Shown here piece by piece: positions 1 through 7,546 of a stretch of 64,000 bases of DNA. Under the pieces are notes generated by a model, which worked only from the letters and a program-made list of their open reading frames with translations, was not told the origin of the DNA and ran no database searches. This DNA comes from Hymenobacter pini (GTDB lineage Bacteria; Bacteroidota; Bacteroidia; Cytophagales; Hymenobacteraceae), in assembly GCF_020421205.1 (NCBI RefSeq), contig NZ_JAIZZH010000004.1, positions 62,001-126,000 on the forward strand. The letters run 5' to 3'. Each line of letters opens with the position of its first letter. Positions within the stretch are counted from its first letter, which is position 1. The position numbers and the translations under genes are program-made.

Positions 1-936
1 CACCGGTAAGCCCAGGAAGGGGGCTACCGACACATCCGACAATCGGAACCACGCAAACACCGCGTGGCGCGGCTGCGGCGGTACTACTTTAATAAACGGA
101 TGCTGGGCTGCTGCCTGGGCCACCGCTGCATCGTGAAAGCCGTGCCCCATAAATAGCCATACTACATCGGGGTGGCTGGGTGCCAGCGCAACAGCTGCCG
201 CTAGCAGCAGCGGAATATCGTTGGCCCGCCCGAAGGTACCCGCATACAGTATTACCCGCTTGCCCGCCAAATTCCAGCTACGGCGTAGGTTCTCCACGGC
301 CGCATCGGTGGCCAACTCGGCCAACTCCAAGTCAGTCCCGTTGAGTAGAGTATGCACTTTCTGGGGCGCGAAGGGATAACGGGTACCGGTGGCCTGCCCT
401 ACCTCTCGCACGTACGCCGTCATATCCGGCGACAGGGTTACCACGGCTTGCGCCTGCTGGTACATGCGGCGCTCCATACGATACAGAGCCCGTTGCAGCT
501 GCGGATTGGGTACGGCACCCATGGCTATGGGGAAAGCCGGCCACAGATCCTGCACCTCAAACACCCACGGCACCCGACGCCAGCGGGCCACCTGCGCCGC
601 GGCCCAAGCCGCCGTAAGCGGCGTGCTGATGCCCCAGATAACGTCTGGCTTATCGATGCGCACCCCTTCCCGCAAAGCGTAGGCAGCGTACTGCGCAAAG
701 GCCAGCCCGCGCCGGGCCACGCCCATGCGGTTTTCGTAGGGTACGGCGGCGGCGCGCAACTCTACCCCGGCCGGCACCCACGCAAAATCGTGCGTGAGGC
801 GCTGTGTTTCCCAGGTATTAGTAGTAATGAGCGTGACGCGGTGTTGCTGCGCCAGCTGGGCCAACAGGGAATAATGCCGGCTGGTGGCTGGACAATCGGG
901 GTTGGTGTGGTACTGGCTAAAAACGGCAATGTGCAT
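1..936 (-). CDS. Glycosyltransferase family 4 protein, partial (C-terminus outside window)
   Basis: The frame is open from an ATG at 936 to the window edge (312 codons), so the C-terminus is missing. The protein starts MHIAVFSQYHTNPDCPATSR, the N-terminal pattern of WbuB/WcaI-like GT4 enzymes, and carries a conserved VFEVQDLWPAFPIAMGA segment near residue 120. From about residue 200 it enters the second Rossmann domain (VILYAGTFGRANDIPLLLAA). Such enzymes transfer a sugar from a nucleotide donor to lipid-linked glycans at the cytoplasmic membrane; the substrate cannot be told. It begins 29 bases after the gldB stop on the same strand, so the two are probably co-transcribed. No signal peptide is seen. 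The family is clear; the specific role is unknown. Confidence 0.85.
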   Translation of the reverse strand, partial: MHIAVFSQYHTNPDCPATSRHYSLLAQLAQQHRVTLITTNTWETQRLTHDFAWVPAGVELRAAAVPYENRMGVARRGLAFAQYAAYALREGVRIDKPDVIWGISTPLTAAWAAAQVARWRRVPWVFEVQDLWPAFPIAMGAVPNPQLQRALYRMERRMYQQAQAVVTLSPDMTAYVREVGQATGTRYPFAPQKVHTLLNGTDLELAELATDAAVENLRRSWNLAGKRVILYAGTFGRANDIPLLLAAAVALAPSHPDVVWLFMGHGFHDAAVAQAAAQHPFIKVVPPQPRHAVFAWFRLSDVSVAPFLGLPV

Positions 937-965
937 CTGCTCAGGTAAAAACTGCCGCGCTTCAA

Positions 966-1991
966 TTAGCTCACCCGCCCGCGGTTCACCTTGGGCCGGT
1001 AGTGCGAGTCGTTGAGGATGCGCTGGGCGTTTTTATCGGCCATGAGCTGCTTCAGCGTCACGTTGGGGTGCTCAGCCATGTATTTGCGCACAATCTGCCA
1101 GCCAATCCAGGCCCCTACCCTACCAGGGCAGGTTTTATCAATTTCTGGGATGTTGGGCCGCTCCCCGATGTACTTCTGAATAGTGAACGGCGCCGTGTTA
1201 TACAGCAGATTCTTCTCAATGAAGTGGGACCAGATTTTGCCTTCGTTGAAGTGCACCCCAGCCATTTCCTTATCAGTATAGCCCATCAGCAAGGAGTCGG
1301 CGGTGCAGGGCAGTACCTTTTCGGCGAAGTACAGAGCTTTGCCAAACTGCACCATTTCGCCCAGCATGGTCTGGTTAGTCAGCTGTTTCTGATTGTACTT
1401 GCTGCTGATGGCCAGCGCAGTTGTGGGCACCAGGTGGTCGGGCGTGTAGCGCCGCAGAATGTAGCCCGGCACGTTGGGCCGGTACGCCGCCTTGGGACCC
1501 ACAAAAAAGTCGGTGCTGAGCACCATCAGGCTGTCATTCACAAACAAATCCTGACTTAGCCCGCTCACGAAAGTTTTGACGGGGGGCACCCGGAAATCGG
1601 GAAAGTAATAGCGGATATACTGAAACATGGGCTTCAGCTGCTGCTCCAGTCGGGTAGTGGTAAATGTGCTGTCGGCCTGGCGGCCCAGCTTTTGCAGGCC
1701 GGCATTGGTGGCCAGGCGCGTAAGCGTGGAGGCCAGCACCGGGGCCGGATACTGCGCACTCTGCAAATACTGCCGGGCAAACAGCCCGTGCTCCTGCACA
1801 AACCGGCTGGCGTCGGCGGTGTTCTTGATTTGGAAGAAAGGTGCTTCCAAGCGTTCCAGCTGCACTGGCGCCGAAACCTTGGCTATTTCGGGGTTCATCT
1901 CGCAGCTTTCCTGGTTGCTGCCGCAGGCCAGCACCAGAGGAATGGCCGCTACCAAGGCGGCCAGAGTACGCAAACGGGCAGGAATATGCAT
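966..1991 (-). CDS. gldB: Gliding motility lipoprotein GldB
   Basis: This 341-residue protein begins with a lipoprotein signal ending in LVLAC (Cys near residue 23), so it should be exported and lipidated. The body matches the GldB family by recognition (LEAPFFQIKN near 50, a YIRYYFPDF segment near 125, and a conserved NEGKIWSHFIEKNLLY-type stretch). In Flavobacterium GldB is one of the lipoproteins needed for gliding and for stability of the type IX secretion/gliding apparatus. A GTG three bases upstream is an alternative start; the ATG at 1991 is preferred. It is followed by a glycosyltransferase and lies back to back with an outer-membrane barrel gene. gldD is about 11 kb away, in a separate transcription unit. 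Confidence 0.88.
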   Translation of the reverse strand: MHIPARLRTLAALVAAIPLVLACGSNQESCEMNPEIAKVSAPVQLERLEAPFFQIKNTADASRFVQEHGLFARQYLQSAQYPAPVLASTLTRLATNAGLQKLGRQADSTFTTTRLEQQLKPMFQYIRYYFPDFRVPPVKTFVSGLSQDLFVNDSLMVLSTDFFVGPKAAYRPNVPGYILRRYTPDHLVPTTALAISSKYNQKQLTNQTMLGEMVQFGKALYFAEKVLPCTADSLLMGYTDKEMAGVHFNEGKIWSHFIEKNLLYNTAPFTIQKYIGERPNIPEIDKTCPGRVGAWIGWQIVRKYMAEHPNVTLKQLMADKNAQRILNDSHYRPKVNRGRVS

Positions 1992-2082
1992 CACGCTTCT
2001 ATCTTTAAGGCGAAATTAGCCAAAACCAAACGGCCTTTGGCCGTGGCTTCGTGTTTCTGCTCATCGTAATTCTGTAGCTGCC

Positions 2083-2763
2083 ATGAAAAAAGCCCTGCTT
2101 GCCCTCGTTTTCAGCGGTACAACCATTGGGGCGGCGTCGGCCCAGGTTGAAATCGGCCTGAAAGTTTCTCCCTCTATCTCGCTGCTGCGCGCCGATTCGC
2201 CCAGCGCCTACGGCTTTCAGAACCAGAAATCCAAGATGAGCATCGGCGGCGGTATTATTGTCGATTATTTCTTCGGGCAGAATTACGCCTTCAGCACTGG
2301 GCTGGAACTCACCGGCAAGGGTGGCACTATCACCTACTTCGACCCCAACGTCGGCACCAACGGCCAGCGCATTGAACAAAAAATCGGGCTGCAGTACCTG
2401 CAGGTGCCCGTTACGGTGAAGCTGTTCACCAACGACATTGCCACCGACACCAAGCTGTATTTCCAGCTGGGGGGCTCCCTGAACGCCGCCATTGCCGGCC
2501 GCATCAACGGTGATAAGCGCTACACTGACCCCGGCAATGGTCAGGAATCCAAAGCAGCCAAGCACGTTATCATTCCGGATGCTGCCTTGCGGGGGGGCTT
2601 CGGGGTAGAATACCAACTCGGTCAAAGCACCAAGGTACTAGCCGGCTTCAGCTACCACCGCGGCCTGTTCAACATCGATAATTACTTTAAAGACGTGCGG
2701 AAATTCAAGGATGTAGAACTCAAAAACAGTGAGTTTGCCCTGGACCTGGGCCTGAAATTCTAG
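2083..2763 (+). CDS. Outer-membrane beta-barrel protein (PorT-like family)
   Basis: The 226-residue product begins with a signal peptide (MKKALLALVFSGTTIGAASA, cleavage near 20). It then shows the alternating aromatic/polar strands of a small outer-membrane barrel and ends in a terminal-strand pattern, ALDLGLKF. Phrases such as SIGGGIIVDYFFGQNYAFSTGLEL are typical of the Bacteroidota outer membrane beta-barrel (PorT/OMP_b-brl) family. The ATG at 2083 gives the signal peptide directly. It is monocistronic and closed by the strong palindrome at 2785-2830. Substrate or partner is unknown; these proteins often serve in envelope assembly or as small porins. Confidence 0.8.
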   Translation: MKKALLALVFSGTTIGAASAQVEIGLKVSPSISLLRADSPSAYGFQNQKSKMSIGGGIIVDYFFGQNYAFSTGLELTGKGGTITYFDPNVGTNGQRIEQKIGLQYLQVPVTVKLFTNDIATDTKLYFQLGGSLNAAIAGRINGDKRYTDPGNGQESKAAKHVIIPDAALRGGFGVEYQLGQSTKVLAGFSYHRGLFNIDNYFKDVRKFKDVELKNSEFALDLGLKF

Positions 2764-2784
2764 GGCTACTGTTCTGCATCACGC

Positions 2785-2830
2785 AATAAAAAAGCCCGCT
2801 GCTCTGGCCAGAGCAGCGGGCTTTTTTATT
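2785..2830. terminator. Bidirectional intrinsic terminator
   Basis: A perfect 23-bp inverted repeat with no loop (AATAAAAAAGCCCGCTGCTC... and its mirror) is flanked by A- and T-runs. It can terminate the barrel gene on the plus strand and the small exported-protein operon on the minus strand. Confidence 0.9.
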
Positions 2831-3002
2831 GCCCAGCAAATCCCACGCGGGTAGTAACTCGCCCGCCGGCTACCAGCAACGGCTGCCGGGTGGTAGGCAC
2901 AGGCCGGAAGGCGGCACAATGAGCACAATAGTAGGCCCCGCCTAAACAGCTGCCGGCTACCACCAGAAACTGTAGCCAGTTGATGATTCGTCTCAATGGC
3001 AT
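2826..3002 (-). CDS. Possible small membrane-associated protein (58 aa)
   Basis: This is a short frame 14 bases after the preceding minus-strand gene (a TTG at 3014 would start it 2 bases after). It encodes MPLRRIINWLQFLVVAGSCL, then a Gly/Ala/Cys stretch with a CAHC pair. The N-terminal half could be a membrane helix or signal. Its stop lies inside the terminator palindrome, so the ORF exactly fills the otherwise 190-base 3' region of the operon, which argues weakly that it is real. No family is recognised. It may be spurious. Confidence 0.35.
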   Translation of the reverse strand: MPLRRIINWLQFLVVAGSCLGGAYYCAHCAAFRPVPTTRQPLLVAGGRVTTRVGFAGQ

Positions 3003-3016
3003 ATACAAGCCCAAGC

Positions 3017-3463
3017 TTAGTGCCGACGGCGGGTTGCGGCCACGGGCAGGTTAAAGAAAAGCACTTCCCGCTGGTTAGGCGCCACTAGTAGCTCTTGTTG
3101 CTGCTGCGCTCTACCGTAGCCGCAGGAAATGCTCACGGCAGCATTGCTGGGCAGCGTGAACGTGAAATCCCCCGCCGAATTGGTTACTGCCACTACTTGG
3201 GGTGCATTGGTCAGCCACACGGTAGCACCCGGCAGCGGCATACCATCGGCTCCGGTTACGGCACCTGTAATAGTTACCGAAGTATTGGTGCGCGCAGCTT
3301 CCACCGGAGCTGCAGCCGGCCGCGGCGCTGTTGCTGCTGGCTGAACTGCTTCAACTTTGGCCGGAGCCGCCGTTTTCTTCTTGGTGATGACCGGGCCTGC
3401 GCTGGCATTAACCTGACACAAGCAAGCCACTACTACCGCACAGAGGAGTTGAACAGAACGCAT
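3017..3463 (-). CDS. Exported protein with carboxypeptidase-like regulatory domain
   Basis: The 148-residue product has a signal peptide (MRSVQLLCAVVVACLCQVNASAG), an Ala/Pro-rich linker to about residue 60, then one domain beginning SVTITGAVTGADGMPLPGAT. This Gly/Pro-rich opening with VTNSAGDFTFTLPS marks the CarboxypepD_reg-like beta-sandwich that is common at the N-terminus of SusC/TonB receptors in Bacteroidota. Here it stands alone with no barrel after it, so the protein is a free periplasmic or surface module. It is the middle gene of a minus-strand operon that starts at 3903. Function unknown. Confidence 0.7.
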   Translation of the reverse strand: MRSVQLLCAVVVACLCQVNASAGPVITKKKTAAPAKVEAVQPAATAPRPAAAPVEAARTNTSVTITGAVTGADGMPLPGATVWLTNAPQVVAVTNSAGDFTFTLPSNAAVSISCGYGRAQQQQELLVAPNQREVLFFNLPVAATRRRH

Positions 3464-3498
3464 GATGCAACAAGAAAAGACAGTGGGAATAAGTTGCT

Positions 3499-3903
3499 TT
3501 ACCGCTGAGCGCTACCGACCGTAAGCGGGCTTTGCAACAGGCCGGATACGGGCTGTCTGTCTTCCAGCCACCGGAAAGTACTGTACTGCCCGGCACTCAG
3601 GATGCGCAGCAGGCAGGCATCGTAGTGAGCCAGCGCTTGGTTGCCTGTGAGAGCCTGCTGCTCCTGCAACTCTCGCAGCGTTGCCCGGCGTACTTCGGCA
3701 GCCTGCTGGCTGTTCAGCCGTAGCATGTCGGTCAGGTAGCAGGTGAGCTGCAACGAGCGGGCCTGCAGTTCCGCCGCGTCCTTACCCGCACTCTTCTGCA
3801 GCTGCTCAACTTTTGTCACTTTGCGGTGCACCGGATGCGTAGCGGCCGTGGCCGAGGCGTTCAGTACGGATACCAGCAGGAGGGCGTGTAGAGTCTTTTT
3901 CAT
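3499..3903 (-). CDS. Hypothetical exported protein
   Basis: The start is set at the ATG at 3903 because it yields a signal peptide (MKKTLHALLLVSVLNASATA); the longer frame upstream lacks one. The mature part (about 110 residues) is helical and rich in Gln, Ala, Leu and Arg (QSAGKDAAELQARSLQL, then LNSQQAAEVRRATLRELQEQ), with two Cys residues. It resembles the small periplasmic helical proteins that Bacteroidota often encode beside sensor systems, but no named family is recognised. A -7-like box lies 52 bases upstream at 3955-3962. It heads the operon with the carboxypeptidase-regulatory-like protein. Confidence 0.6.
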   Translation of the reverse strand: MKKTLHALLLVSVLNASATAATHPVHRKVTKVEQLQKSAGKDAAELQARSLQLTCYLTDMLRLNSQQAAEVRRATLRELQEQQALTGNQALAHYDACLLRILSAGQYSTFRWLEDRQPVSGLLQSPLTVGSAQR

Positions 3904-3954
3904 GAGAGCAGGTGTAGTAGCAGGTAACAGATGGCCGAAGCGTTGAACTTGCAC

Positions 3955-3962
3955 CAAACGTA
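3955..3962 (-). promoter_or_regulatory. Candidate -7 promoter box (TACGTTTG)
   Basis: The minus strand reads TACGTTTG, a full match to the Bacteroidota -7 consensus TAnnTTTG, placed upstream of the exported-protein operon. The only TTG further upstream is about 26 bases away, so the -33 half is not convincing. Confidence 0.35.
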
Positions 3963-4263
3963 ACAGCCGCTAGTCACCACCGCCTACCCAATTATCCCAA
4001 TGCGGGAAAAACCTTCCTGAACGCCCCCTTTTTTTATGTGAGCAGGTAGTACTCCATGCCCAATCCGCGCTGGCACCGAGCTACGTACGTCCCGGCCTAC
4101 ACCGGATTTGGCGAGTCAAATACCGGGTTGGGCTGTTTTCTCGCTGGCGCATTATTTGCGTCTGCAGCGCGGCTACTAACTTGCGGCGGCTGAGCTTCAG
4201 GCCTTTCCCAAAAAGAAACACGTGGCATATCCAGCCGGTTGATCCACTTTCTACTACTGCTCT
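3963..4263. other. Gene-free intergenic region between divergent units
   Basis: This spacer holds the upstream regions of the minus-strand exported-protein operon and the plus-strand LytTR regulator. I see no hairpin terminator, RNA gene or ORF that I can support. A GTATTTGAC-type stretch and a TTATTTG near 4150 could be promoter parts but do not fit the -33/-7 spacing well. Confidence 0.4.
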
Positions 4264-4989
4264 ATGGCTCCCTCTTTTGCTTGCGTAATTGTTGATGACA
4301 ACGAAATCAATCGGTTGACGCTAGAGCACATGGTGGAGCTAACTCCGGAACTCAACCTGGCGGCTTCATTGCCGGGTAGCCTAGAGGCGCTGCAGTATTT
4401 CCGGGAAGGAGGAACAGCCGATTTGCTGCTGCTGGATATTGAAATGCCTCACCTCACGGGCCTGGAGCTGGCTCGCCTGCTGCCCCAGCCGGCACCGGCA
4501 GTTATTATGGTAACCACGCACCGGGATTTTGCCGTGGACGCCTTTGAGCTTCAGGCCGCCGACTACTTGGTGAAGCCCGTGGATTTACCCCGTTTCACGC
4601 AGGCCGTAACCCGAGTGCTGGACCGGCGACAGCCACAGCCTGCTCCGGCAACCGCTCCTGCTGCCGCTGATACCAGTAGCTCCGAGCTTTTTATCAAAGT
4701 GGGCACGAAAATGCTCCGGTTGAATTTCGACGACGTGCTTTTCATCGAAGCCATGTCGACCTATTCCATTCTGGTGACGGCCACGCAGAAGCACATCATA
4801 TACCTTACGCTCAAAGCCCTCACCGACCGGCTTCCGTTTGCTCACTTTGTGCGGGTACACCGCAGCTACATTGTGAATACGCAGCGCATTGATGCCATTG
4901 AAGACAACATGCTGCAAATGGGCAAGTACGAAGTGCCCGTGGGCAAATCGTACCAGGAGGACTTCTATCGTCAGTTGCGCGGCCTCTAA
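4264..4989 (+). CDS. LytTR-family response regulator
   Basis: The 241-residue regulator has an N-terminal receiver domain (residues 5-120) with the acidic pair D11/D12, phosphoacceptor D58 in LLLLDIEMP and the conserved Lys in DYLVKPVD near 104. A Pro/Ala linker follows, then a C-terminal LytTR DNA-binding domain (about 138-241; LNFDDVLFIEAMSTYS, VRVHRSYIVN). Such proteins bind direct repeats to control cell-surface or signalling genes. LytTR regulators usually pair with LytS-like kinases; here the neighbour is a hybrid kinase on the opposite strand, ending 24 bases away, so a functional link is only suggested. Confidence 0.92.
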   Translation: MAPSFACVIVDDNEINRLTLEHMVELTPELNLAASLPGSLEALQYFREGGTADLLLLDIEMPHLTGLELARLLPQPAPAVIMVTTHRDFAVDAFELQAADYLVKPVDLPRFTQAVTRVLDRRQPQPAPATAPAAADTSSSELFIKVGTKMLRLNFDDVLFIEAMSTYSILVTATQKHIIYLTLKALTDRLPFAHFVRVHRSYIVNTQRIDAIEDNMLQMGKYEVPVGKSYQEDFYRQLRGL

Positions 4990-5013
4990 ACGCGCCGAAC
5001 TCTGCTCATTGAT

Positions 5014-7341
5014 TTATTCGGCGGGCAGTTCGCGGGGCAATTCCTGTAGTGCCCGCTTTACCTGGGCTACTAACCGAGCTACGGCTTCGTGTGATGGGCC
5101 CTGCTCCGAGCCTTTCGCGGGAATATGCTGCTCCAGCTGCAGCAGAGCGGCACTTACGTCCCGCACGCCCAACGATTCAATACCGGGCTTGATGTGATGC
5201 ACCACGGCGGCTACCTGGGCCCAGTCGCCGGTAGCGGCGGCAGCCTCCAGTTGCACCAAGCTGGCGGGCACGTTGCTCAGGAAGGAGCGGATAATCTTCA
5301 ACACAAAAGCTTCGCGCCCGTGCGATAAGGCCCGCAGCCTGGTAAGGTCGTAGCTACTGGTTACGGCGGGGCCAGCACTGTGCATGAGTCTTTCCAGGGA
5401 ATGATACAGGTCTGCTTCCTCGAAGGGCTTGGTCAGACAATCATTCATACCTGCCGCCAGGTATTTGGCATTGTCGGCCCGAAATGCATTAGCCGTCAGG
5501 GCCAGAATTGGCACGTTGGCTTTGCTGGCATCCGGCAGTTGCCGGATCAGGGCGGTAGCCTCTAGCCCGCTCATGCCGGGCATTTGAATATCCATCAGCA
5601 CCGCATCGTACAGCTGCTGCTGGTACATATCTACGCCCTGCCGGCCATTTTCGGCCTCATCAACGGCCACGCCCCATTCTTCCAGCAGCATCCGGGCCAC
5701 GTCCCGGTTAATTTCATTGTCTTCCACCAGCAGTACCCGCCGGCCCTGCAACGCCCCAGTATCGAAGGTGGAGGCTGCCAGGGCCGTGCTTACTGGCGCG
5801 GTGCGCGGCAGCGTCAGCTGAAACCGAAATGAGCTTCCTTTGCCAACCTCGCTTTCCACCTGCAGCGTGCCGCCTAACTGGTCTACAATGGCCCTGGAAA
5901 TGCTCAGCCCTAAGCCAGTACCGCCAAACCGCCGGGTTGTATCGGCGTAGGCCTGGGTAAAGCCCTCAAAAATGCGCTGCTGCTGCTCTGCCGGAATACC
6001 TATGCCAGTATCAGTCACGGAAAATTCCACGGTTAATGTTTCCGGCGTTTCGTCCAGCTGCCGGCCCATTACATCAATATGGCCGCCTCGCTCCGTGAAT
6101 TTTACTGCGTTGGCCATCAGGTTAATCAGCACCTGGTTCAGGCGGTACGGGTCGCCGGTAACCCAAGGCAACGGGCACGAGGTTTTTAGCGGAGTACCCG
6201 ATACGGTAATGCCTTTTTCGATGGCCTGATGCACCAAGGGCTGAATGGCTTCCGCCATGGAGTCACAGAGGTTGAAGGCCGTTTGCTCGAACTCTAGCTT
6301 GCCGGAAGTAATCTTGGCCATGTCCAGCACATCATTGATGATGCTGAGCAAATGCTGCCCGGAACTCCGGATTACCCGCAGGAACTCCAGCTGCCGGGCA
6401 TCCAGACGGGTTTTGCCCAACTGCGCGGCCATACCCAGCACACCATTCATGGGCGTACGGATTTCGTGGCTCATGTTGGCCAGGAAGTTCTCCCGGGCCC
6501 GCACGGCCGCCTCCGCTTCGTCGCGGGCATGACTGAGTTCCTGCTCTACCCGGATGCGCTTGGTGATGTTGACAAGGTACAGATTCACGTAGCCCTCATC
6601 GGGAAAGGGCATCACAAACACCGTGTAGAAACTGCTGCCCACCGGAATATCTACTTGCCAAGGCGCGTTCTGCTCCAAGGCCGTAGCGGCCAGTCGTTGT
6701 GCTTTAGTCAGTAAGCGCGCTTGGTCTACCTCGTCGAGGGCCGCGTGCAGCGCGCTGGCAGCCGGGTTGTTGTATAGTACCTGCCCCTCCGCATCAATCC
6801 GGAAAATCGGGTTAGGATTCTGCCCCGGAATGCTGGCTACCGCCCGCAGTTGCTCGGTAGCCCGATGGTATTCCGTTACGTCCCGCACCCGCGTCATGCT
6901 ACGGGCACCTATTTCGTTTACAGCCAGTACCGGCACAAAGTCCCGCTCCAGAATCCGGCCGTCATTCAGGTACAGCAGTTCATTGAATACTGGCTCACCC
7001 TTCGTCCGCAACTCATGAATGCGCCGCTCGAAAGCGGGTACGTCGGCTACCATCCGCAGCATTACGGTGGCTAGTTCCTGCCAAGGTCGGCCCAGCCAGT
7101 ACGCTGCCGGTTCTGGTAGCTCCCACAACGTACAGAAGTGGTCATTGAGCAAGGCAATCCGGCCCTCCGGCCCCACCAGTACCACGCCCTCCTGCACTTG
7201 GTTAATCAGATACTGCAGACGGGTTTCCACCGTCTGGGCATCTTTTTTTACCTGCTGCAGTTCCTGCTCCAGCTCCAGAATCCGCTGGTAGGCGTGAGCG
7301 GCGTCCAAAAATTCAACAGGAACAGGTACGGGCGAAATCAT
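5014..7341 (-). CDS. Soluble hybrid sensor histidine kinase (PAS-PAS-HisKA-HATPase-REC-Hpt)
   Basis: The ATG at 7341 is chosen over a TTG 54 bases upstream, giving 775 residues. Order: a coiled coil (residues 15-40), two PAS domains (about 45-265), HisKA with the phospho-His in NMSHEIRTPMNG near 291, a HATPase with N-box NQVLINLMANAVKF, DTGIGIP and GGTGLGLSIS, a receiver (VEDNEIN; Asp in LMDIQMPGMSG), and a C-terminal Hpt with VVHHIKPGIESLG. There is no signal peptide or transmembrane helix, so it senses something inside the cell. This phosphorelay architecture can pass phosphate out through the Hpt domain, possibly to the LytTR regulator. No output domain is present. Confidence 0.92.
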   Translation of the reverse strand: MISPVPVPVEFLDAAHAYQRILELEQELQQVKKDAQTVETRLQYLINQVQEGVVLVGPEGRIALLNDHFCTLWELPEPAAYWLGRPWQELATVMLRMVADVPAFERRIHELRTKGEPVFNELLYLNDGRILERDFVPVLAVNEIGARSMTRVRDVTEYHRATEQLRAVASIPGQNPNPIFRIDAEGQVLYNNPAASALHAALDEVDQARLLTKAQRLAATALEQNAPWQVDIPVGSSFYTVFVMPFPDEGYVNLYLVNITKRIRVEQELSHARDEAEAAVRARENFLANMSHEIRTPMNGVLGMAAQLGKTRLDARQLEFLRVIRSSGQHLLSIINDVLDMAKITSGKLEFEQTAFNLCDSMAEAIQPLVHQAIEKGITVSGTPLKTSCPLPWVTGDPYRLNQVLINLMANAVKFTERGGHIDVMGRQLDETPETLTVEFSVTDTGIGIPAEQQQRIFEGFTQAYADTTRRFGGTGLGLSISRAIVDQLGGTLQVESEVGKGSSFRFQLTLPRTAPVSTALAASTFDTGALQGRRVLLVEDNEINRDVARMLLEEWGVAVDEAENGRQGVDMYQQQLYDAVLMDIQMPGMSGLEATALIRQLPDASKANVPILALTANAFRADNAKYLAAGMNDCLTKPFEEADLYHSLERLMHSAGPAVTSSYDLTRLRALSHGREAFVLKIIRSFLSNVPASLVQLEAAAATGDWAQVAAVVHHIKPGIESLGVRDVSAALLQLEQHIPAKGSEQGPSHEAVARLVAQVKRALQELPRELPAE

Positions 7342-7473
7342 GCTGATGAAAAAAGTGCTGCCTCGCAAGTACGCAACCCCTCGCCGAATGGTCAACTCTT
7401 CTGGCTGAATGCATCATTTTGCCCTGTAAATACTAGCTCTCGGTAGCTAAATACCTAAGCCATCCATCAGCAA

Positions 7474-7508
7474 AAACGCCCGTTACACTTCCAGTGCAAC
7501 GGGCGTTT
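7474..7508. terminator. Intrinsic terminator of the rng unit
   Basis: An 11-bp perfect stem (AAACGCCCGTT / AACGGGCGTTT) flanked by A/T runs lies 39 bases beyond the rng stop on the minus strand. Confidence 0.8.
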
Positions 7509-7546
7509 CTTCTATCAGGAGGAGTTTTTTTCGCAGAAAAAATCCG

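Noticed and set aside
352-948. A 198-codon plus-strand frame over the glycosyltransferase
   Set aside because: It is the antisense shadow of a recognisable GT4 gene on the minus strand; the composition is basic and His/Gly-rich like other shadows.
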